Assembly: GCA_003963455.1 (NCBI GenBank)
Contig: RXJA01000389.1
Coordinates: 1-32,816, forward strand
From: Hyphomicrobiales bacterium
GTDB lineage: Bacteria; Pseudomonadota; Alphaproteobacteria; Rhizobiales; Rhizobiaceae
Reading direction: 5' to 3'
Length of the DNA stretch: 32,816 nt
Position numbers and translations under genes: made by a program. The notes beneath the pieces were generated by a model. It was given only the letters and a program-made list of their open reading frames with translations. It was not told the origin of the DNA and ran no database searches. Below, piece after piece: positions 27,857-32,816 of the stretch (its first letter is position 1; every line of letters begins with the position of its first letter).

Positions 27857-28852
27857 ATGAACATTGCCCTCCCCGCCGAAGGCACCGACCTTTCGCCCTA
27901 CCTGCCGGACGAGCACGGGCTGTTCTTCATCTACCATTTCAAGGCCGACGGCTCCCGCACCAGGGACCCCGCCGAGGCGTACTGGACCTGGCGCAGCTAC
28001 CAGATAACCGACATCCGCGCCCGCCAGGAGATCGGGAGCGATAAGGCCCTGCCGGCGGCGGTGCGCGACGCCTTCCTGTCCCCCAGCCATGGCTGCCAGA
28101 TCGATTTCGAGGACGACTTCCTCTATGGCGACCTGCCCGACCTCAGGCACGACTTCGCCGAGGCGCGCGGGCTCACCCATTTCCGCTTCGCCTTGAACGA
28201 CAGGATGCTGGTGGGCGCCCGCAAACAGCCGCTGGAATCGGTCGACAAGGTCCGCAAGCTGGTGGAAAGCGGATCGCGCAAATTCCGCACGCCGGCAGAG
28301 CTGATCGAGGCGGTGATGGGCCAGTCGCTCGACGGCATGGCGGCCGAACTCGACAAGATGGGCGACACGCTGGACGGCATCGAGGACCGCATCGTCGTCG
28401 ACGCATGGCACAGCGAGCGGCAGGCGCTGGTCGACGCGCGCCGCCAGCTGGTGCTGATCCACCGCCAGATGGCGACCCTCACCAACCTGTTCCGCCACCT
28501 GGACCATGCGCATCGCAACGAACTGCCGGACGCGATCAACGACATGGCGGCGCGGCTTTCGCATCGGGCATATACGCTGCATCACGACGGCGAGCAGTTG
28601 CAGGCGCGCACGAGGCTGCTGCAGGACGAGCTGATGGCCAAGCTGACCGAGCGGTCGAACCAGTTGCTCTACATCCTCTCCGTCATGACGGCCGTGCTGT
28701 TGCCGATGACCATCATTTCCGGCCTGTTCGGCATGAATGTCGGCGGGTTGCCGCTGGTCGATACGCCCTTCGGCTTCTGGGTGGTGACGGCGATTTCGAT
28801 CGTCATCGCCGGCATCATCTACATGGTCGTGCGGCGGCTCGGGCGGGTGTAG
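27857..28852 (+). CDS. CorA/ZntB-family divalent cation transporter
   Basis: A 331-aa transporter. A large cytosolic N-terminal domain is followed by a long helix (LDKMGDTLDGIEDRIVVDAW to about residue 265) and two membrane helices at the C-terminus, the first ending in the family signature GLFGMNVGGLP (GMN at 292-294), the second FGFWVVTAISIVIAGIIYMV, then a basic RRLGRV tail. The total length and the GMNVGGLP ending fit ZntB-like (zinc) members better than Mg-specific CorA, but this is not certain. Start ATG 27857 is preferred to 27794 because the family begins near MNIALPAEG; ribosome sites are weak for both. It converges on the RarD-like gene with only 10 bp between the stops. Confidence 0.88.
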   Translation: MNIALPAEGTDLSPYLPDEHGLFFIYHFKADGSRTRDPAEAYWTWRSYQITDIRARQEIGSDKALPAAVRDAFLSPSHGCQIDFEDDFLYGDLPDLRHDFAEARGLTHFRFALNDRMLVGARKQPLESVDKVRKLVESGSRKFRTPAELIEAVMGQSLDGMAAELDKMGDTLDGIEDRIVVDAWHSERQALVDARRQLVLIHRQMATLTNLFRHLDHAHRNELPDAINDMAARLSHRAYTLHHDGEQLQARTRLLQDELMAKLTERSNQLLYILSVMTAVLLPMTIISGLFGMNVGGLPLVDTPFGFWVVTAISIVIAGIIYMVVRRLGRV

Positions 28853-28862
28853 CGCGCCGATC

Positions 28863-29792
28863 CTATCTCGTCGCCGGCGCCGCCGGGCGAACCTCGCGGC
28901 CCCTGAACATCGACCAACTGTACATCGCCAGCGCCACCCAGATCAGCGCGAAGGCGATGGCCTGTGTGGTGCCGAACGGCTCATCGAAGATCAGCACGGC
29001 GATCAGGAACACCATGGTCGGCGCGATATATTGCATGATGCCGATGGTTGAGAGACGCAGCAGCCTGGCGCCGAAGGCAAAGAGCAGCAGCGGCACGGCG
29101 GTGATTGGACCGCAGCCGATCAGCAAGGCGGTGTTGGAACCGGCGCTGGAGATGAGATGGTCCTGACCGGTGGCGATCAGGTAGACGATGTAGCAGAGCG
29201 CCGGCACCGAGAGCAGCAGCACTTCGAGCAGGAAGCCCTGGCTCGGACCGATCGGCAGCGTCTTGCGGAAGAAGCCGTAGGCGGCGAAGGAAAAGGCGAG
29301 CGCCAGCGATACCCAGGGCAACTGGCCGGCCTCGACGGTCAGCACCGCCACCGCGATCGCGGCCAGCGCAACAGCCGCGATCTGCAGCCGGTCAAGCTTC
29401 TCGCCGAGCAGCACCGCGCCGACGACGACGTTGACCAGCGGGTTGATGTAATAGCCGAGCGCGGTCTCCACGGTGCGGTCGACCGCGATCGCCCAGACAT
29501 AGATGCCCCAGTTGACCGAGATCAGCACCGCCGTCAGTGCCGCCATGGCAAGACTTTTGGGCGAGCGGATCGCCGCCTTGAAGTCGGCGGTGCGGCCGGC
29601 CCAGATCAACACGGCGGCGGCAATCGGCAGCGACCAGACGACGCGGTTGGCGATCACCTCGGCAAGCGGCAGATGCGCCACCGCCTTCATGTAGAAGGGC
29701 AGCAGCCCCCACAGAAAATAGGCGCCAAGCGCCAGAAGGAAGCCGCGGCGACCCTTGGCGTCTTGATCGAGATCGGCTGTTGCGGTGACCAT
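28863..29792 (-). CDS. rarD: EamA-family transporter, RarD-like
   Basis: A 309-aa membrane protein with about ten helices in two EamA repeats. The start GRRGFLLALGAYFLWGLLPF, the segment ISVNWGIYVWAIAVDRTVET with ALGYYINPLVNVVVGAVLLGE, and the later IGIMQYIAPTMVFLIAVLIF are distinctive of RarD (the protein named for chloramphenicol sensitivity); its natural substrate is not known. It follows the citramalate synthase gene by about 100 bp on the same strand, with an unusual dyad in the gap. The stop is 10 bp from the convergent CorA-type gene. Confidence 0.92.
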   Translation of the reverse strand: MVTATADLDQDAKGRRGFLLALGAYFLWGLLPFYMKAVAHLPLAEVIANRVVWSLPIAAAVLIWAGRTADFKAAIRSPKSLAMAALTAVLISVNWGIYVWAIAVDRTVETALGYYINPLVNVVVGAVLLGEKLDRLQIAAVALAAIAVAVLTVEAGQLPWVSLALAFSFAAYGFFRKTLPIGPSQGFLLEVLLLSVPALCYIVYLIATGQDHLISSAGSNTALLIGCGPITAVPLLLFAFGARLLRLSTIGIMQYIAPTMVFLIAVLIFDEPFGTTQAIAFALIWVALAMYSWSMFRGREVRPAAPATR

Positions 29793-29825
29793 GGCCTAAC
29801 GCTATGGCCCAGCGGATGACCCAAG

Positions 29826-29869
29826 ACCATCACAAAATTATGATGGATCAACGGACTTTTTGTGATGGT
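29826..29869. promoter_or_regulatory. 12-bp perfect dyad with a third half-site upstream of rarD
   Basis: ACCATCACAAAA (29826-29837) and TTTTGTGATGGT (29858-29869) are exact reverse complements, 20 nt apart. The spacer begins with TTATGATGG (29838-29846), a third related half-site. AT-rich and 34-77 bp upstream of the rarD start, it suits an operator; it could equally be a hairpin at the end of the citramalate synthase transcript, whose stop is 25 nt away, but there is no T-run after it. Confidence 0.45.
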
Positions 29870-29894
29870 TCAAGCGAGCTGGGCGCCCTTTAGC

Positions 29895-31511
29895 TCACTC
29901 CGCCGCCACCAGTCCGGCCATCTCGCGGTTCTTCATCAGCTTGTAGACGATCGAATCCATCAGCGCCTGGAACGAGGCGTCGATGATGTTCTCCGACACG
30001 CCGACCGTCCACCAGCGGGCGCCGGTGGAATCATGCGATTCGACCAGCACGCGGGTGATGGCCTCGGTGCCGCCGTTGAGGATACGCACCTTGAAGTCGG
30101 CGAGCTCTAGGTCGACGATCTCGCCCTGGTATTTGCCGAGGTCCTTGCGCAGCGCGATGTCGAGCGCGTTGACGGGGCCGTGGCCCTCGGCCACCGACAT
30201 CTTCTCCTCGCCGTCGACCTCGACCTTCACGATCGCCTCGGACACCGTCTTCAGATTGCCGTTGGCGTCGAAGCGGCGCTCGACCATGCAGCGGAAGGAA
30301 GTGACGTTGAAGAATTCCGGCAGGCCGTGCAGCATTTTTCGCGCAAGCAGCTCGAAAGAGGCATCGGCGCCTTCATAGGCATAGCCTTCGGCCTCGCGCT
30401 CCTTGACCACGGCGATCAGGGCATCCAGCCGATGATCGTCCTTCGGCACCTCGATGCCGCGCCGCTTGAGCTCGGCGAGGAAATTAGCCTTGCCGCCCTG
30501 GTCGGAAACCATGACGCGGCGGCGGTTGCCGACCGCTTCGGGCGGCACATGCTCATAGGTCGCCGGCTCCTTGGCCAAGGCGGAGGCATGGATGCCGGCC
30601 TTGGTGGCGAAGGCGGACGATCCGACATAGGGCGCCTGCGCTTCCGGCGCGCGGTTGAGCAATTCGTCGAAGGCGCGGGAGAGCCTGGATATTCCAGCCA
30701 GATCCTCGGCCGAGACGCCTGTTTCGAAACGGTCGGCGAAGGCCGGCTTCAGCGAAAGCGTCGGGATGATGGTGATGAGGTTGGCGTTGCCGCAGCGTTC
30801 GCCGATGCCGTTCAGCGTACCCTGGATCTGGCGCACGCCGGCCTCGACCGCGGCAAGGGAATTCGCCACCGCCTGGCCGGTGTCGTCATGGGCATGGATG
30901 CCGAGATGGCTGCCAGGGATACCGCCTGCGATCACCTTCTCGACGATGGCGCGCACTTCGGAAGGCTGCGTGCCGCCATTGGTGTCGCACAGCACCACCC
31001 AGCGCGCGCCGGCATCGTAAGCGGTCCTGGCGCAGGCCAGCGCGTAATCGGGATTGGCCTTGAAGCCGTCGAAGAAATGCTCGCAGTCGACCATCGCCTC
31101 CTTGGCCGAAGCGACCGCCGTCTCGACTGATGCCTTGATCGACTCCAGATTCTCCTCGTTGGTGCAGCCGAGCGCCACGCGCACATGGTAGTCCCAGCTC
31201 TTGGCGACGAAGCAGATGGCGTCGGATTTCGACTGCACAAGCGCGGCCAGCCCCGGGTCGTTGGAAGCCGAGACCCCTGCTCGCTTGGTCATGCCGAAGG
31301 CGACGAACTTCGCGCTTTCCGTCCGCTTCTTCTGGAAGAAGGCCGTATCGGTCGGGTTGGCGCCGGGATAGCCGCCCTCGACATAATCGATCCCGAACTC
31401 GTCGAGCAGTTTTGCGATCGCGATCTTGTCCTCGACCGAAAAGTCGATGCCCGGCGTCTGCTGGCCGTCGCGCAGCGTCGTGTCGAAGAGGAACAGTCTT
31501 TGTTTTTTCAT
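29895..31511 (-). CDS. cimA: Citramalate synthase
   Basis: A 538-aa enzyme of the DRE-TIM metallolyase group. DTTLRDGQQTPGIDFS is at residues 10-25, the metal-binding HAHDD is at about 206-210, GERCGNANL follows, and a C-terminal LeuA-type regulatory domain extends from about 400. The (R)-citramalate synthase type is indicated by the length and by GYPGANPTD and EHFFDGFKANPDYAL, which are typical of CimA rather than LeuA. It condenses acetyl-CoA with pyruvate to citramalate, the threonine-independent route to isoleucine. The ATG at 31511 is used; a longer frame to 31577 runs into the palindromic repeat and lacks homology. Confidence 0.92.
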   Translation of the reverse strand: MKKQRLFLFDTTLRDGQQTPGIDFSVEDKIAIAKLLDEFGIDYVEGGYPGANPTDTAFFQKKRTESAKFVAFGMTKRAGVSASNDPGLAALVQSKSDAICFVAKSWDYHVRVALGCTNEENLESIKASVETAVASAKEAMVDCEHFFDGFKANPDYALACARTAYDAGARWVVLCDTNGGTQPSEVRAIVEKVIAGGIPGSHLGIHAHDDTGQAVANSLAAVEAGVRQIQGTLNGIGERCGNANLITIIPTLSLKPAFADRFETGVSAEDLAGISRLSRAFDELLNRAPEAQAPYVGSSAFATKAGIHASALAKEPATYEHVPPEAVGNRRRVMVSDQGGKANFLAELKRRGIEVPKDDHRLDALIAVVKEREAEGYAYEGADASFELLARKMLHGLPEFFNVTSFRCMVERRFDANGNLKTVSEAIVKVEVDGEEKMSVAEGHGPVNALDIALRKDLGKYQGEIVDLELADFKVRILNGGTEAITRVLVESHDSTGARWWTVGVSENIIDASFQALMDSIVYKLMKNREMAGLVAAE

Positions 31512-31540
31512 GGCTGTAGCCTGAAAAGCCGCGATCCTTC

Positions 31541-31700
31541 GCGCCCCCCTCTGCCCTGCCGGGCATCTCCCCCACAAGGGGGGAGATCAGACCGCGCTTC
31601 CGCTTTCGCCAATCTCCAACGTTGCAGGAGAAGCGGCAGGGCCGAAGCTGCCAATCTCCCCCCTTTTTGGGGAGATGTCCGGCAGGACAGAGGGGGGCGC
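31541..31700. repeat. 160-bp palindromic intergenic repeat (MITE-like)
   Basis: GCGCCCCCCTCTGCCCTGCC at the left end and the complement at the right end (31669-31700) match at 30 of 32 positions. Inside are secondary hairpins, CTCCCCC-ACAA-GGGGGGAG (around 31566-31585) and ATCTCCCCCC-TTTT-GGGGAGAT (around 31653-31676). It fills the gap between proline iminopeptidase and citramalate synthase. I recognise this wording from dispersed noncoding repeats in Mesorhizobium genomes. No transposase gene is present, and no target-site duplication is evident. Confidence 0.75.
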
Positions 31701-31722
31701 CGTAGAGCACGAACCTGCATGG

Positions 31723-32816
<1,094 letters not shown>

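Noticed and set aside
31512..31577. Longer N-terminus of citramalate synthase
   Set aside because: The extra residues come from the palindromic repeat and are not family-like; MKKQRLFLFDTTLRDGQ is the normal start.

Overview
The window looks like chromosome from a Mesorhizobium-type alphaproteobacterium (Rhizobiales). The evidence is high GC with strong GC3 bias, a DUF680-type small exported protein (a family known almost only from Mesorhizobium), a RIME-like two-palindrome intergenic element of the rhizobial kind, a 160-bp palindromic intergenic repeat, and a gene content typical of rhizobia (ABC sugar uptake, Gfo/Idh/MocA dehydrogenases, FadR and ROK regulators). No rRNA, tRNA, CRISPR array, transposase or phage gene was seen.

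Layout. 1-1.9 kb: the nearly complete 3' part of a LOG-family gene, a LysR regulator, and a divergent muconolactone-isomerase-like small protein. 2.0-9.9 kb: a translationally coupled tripartite RND efflux operon of mdtABC type (minus strand). 9.9-10.9 kb: a gene-poor stretch with two small membrane proteins facing apart. 10.9-12.9 kb: a FadR-type regulator, a candidate operator, a RIME-like repeat, the decayed 3' end of an L-idonate 5-dehydrogenase-like gene, and an intact gluconate 5-dehydrogenase-like SDR.

12.9-22.0 kb is the most interesting part. It is a nine-gene minus-strand block: a ROK repressor, then a probable operon of Gfo/Idh/MocA dehydrogenase, TIM-barrel isomerase/epimerase, alpha/beta hydrolase, ROK sugar kinase, single-domain ABC ATPase, RbsC-like permease, sugar-binding protein and a second Gfo/Idh/MocA dehydrogenase. 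The first four structural genes overlap by 1-4 nt. A perfect 14-bp inverted repeat lies directly in front of the first gene. The set reads as uptake plus oxidation, isomerisation or elimination, hydrolysis and phosphorylation of an unidentified sugar or sugar derivative. The kinase gene carries a G10 tract that could be a slippage site.

22.0-24.7 kb: DoxX-like membrane protein, secreted TPR protein, Tat-exported metallo-beta-lactamase-fold hydrolase and the DUF680 protein, all minus strand. 24.9-28.9 kb: a CHASE-PAS-GGDEF-EAL c-di-GMP protein and a CorA/ZntB-type transporter (plus strand). 28.9-32.8 kb, minus strand: a RarD-like permease, citramalate synthase, a 160-bp palindromic repeat, proline iminopeptidase, and the 3' end of an unidentified gene overlapping it.
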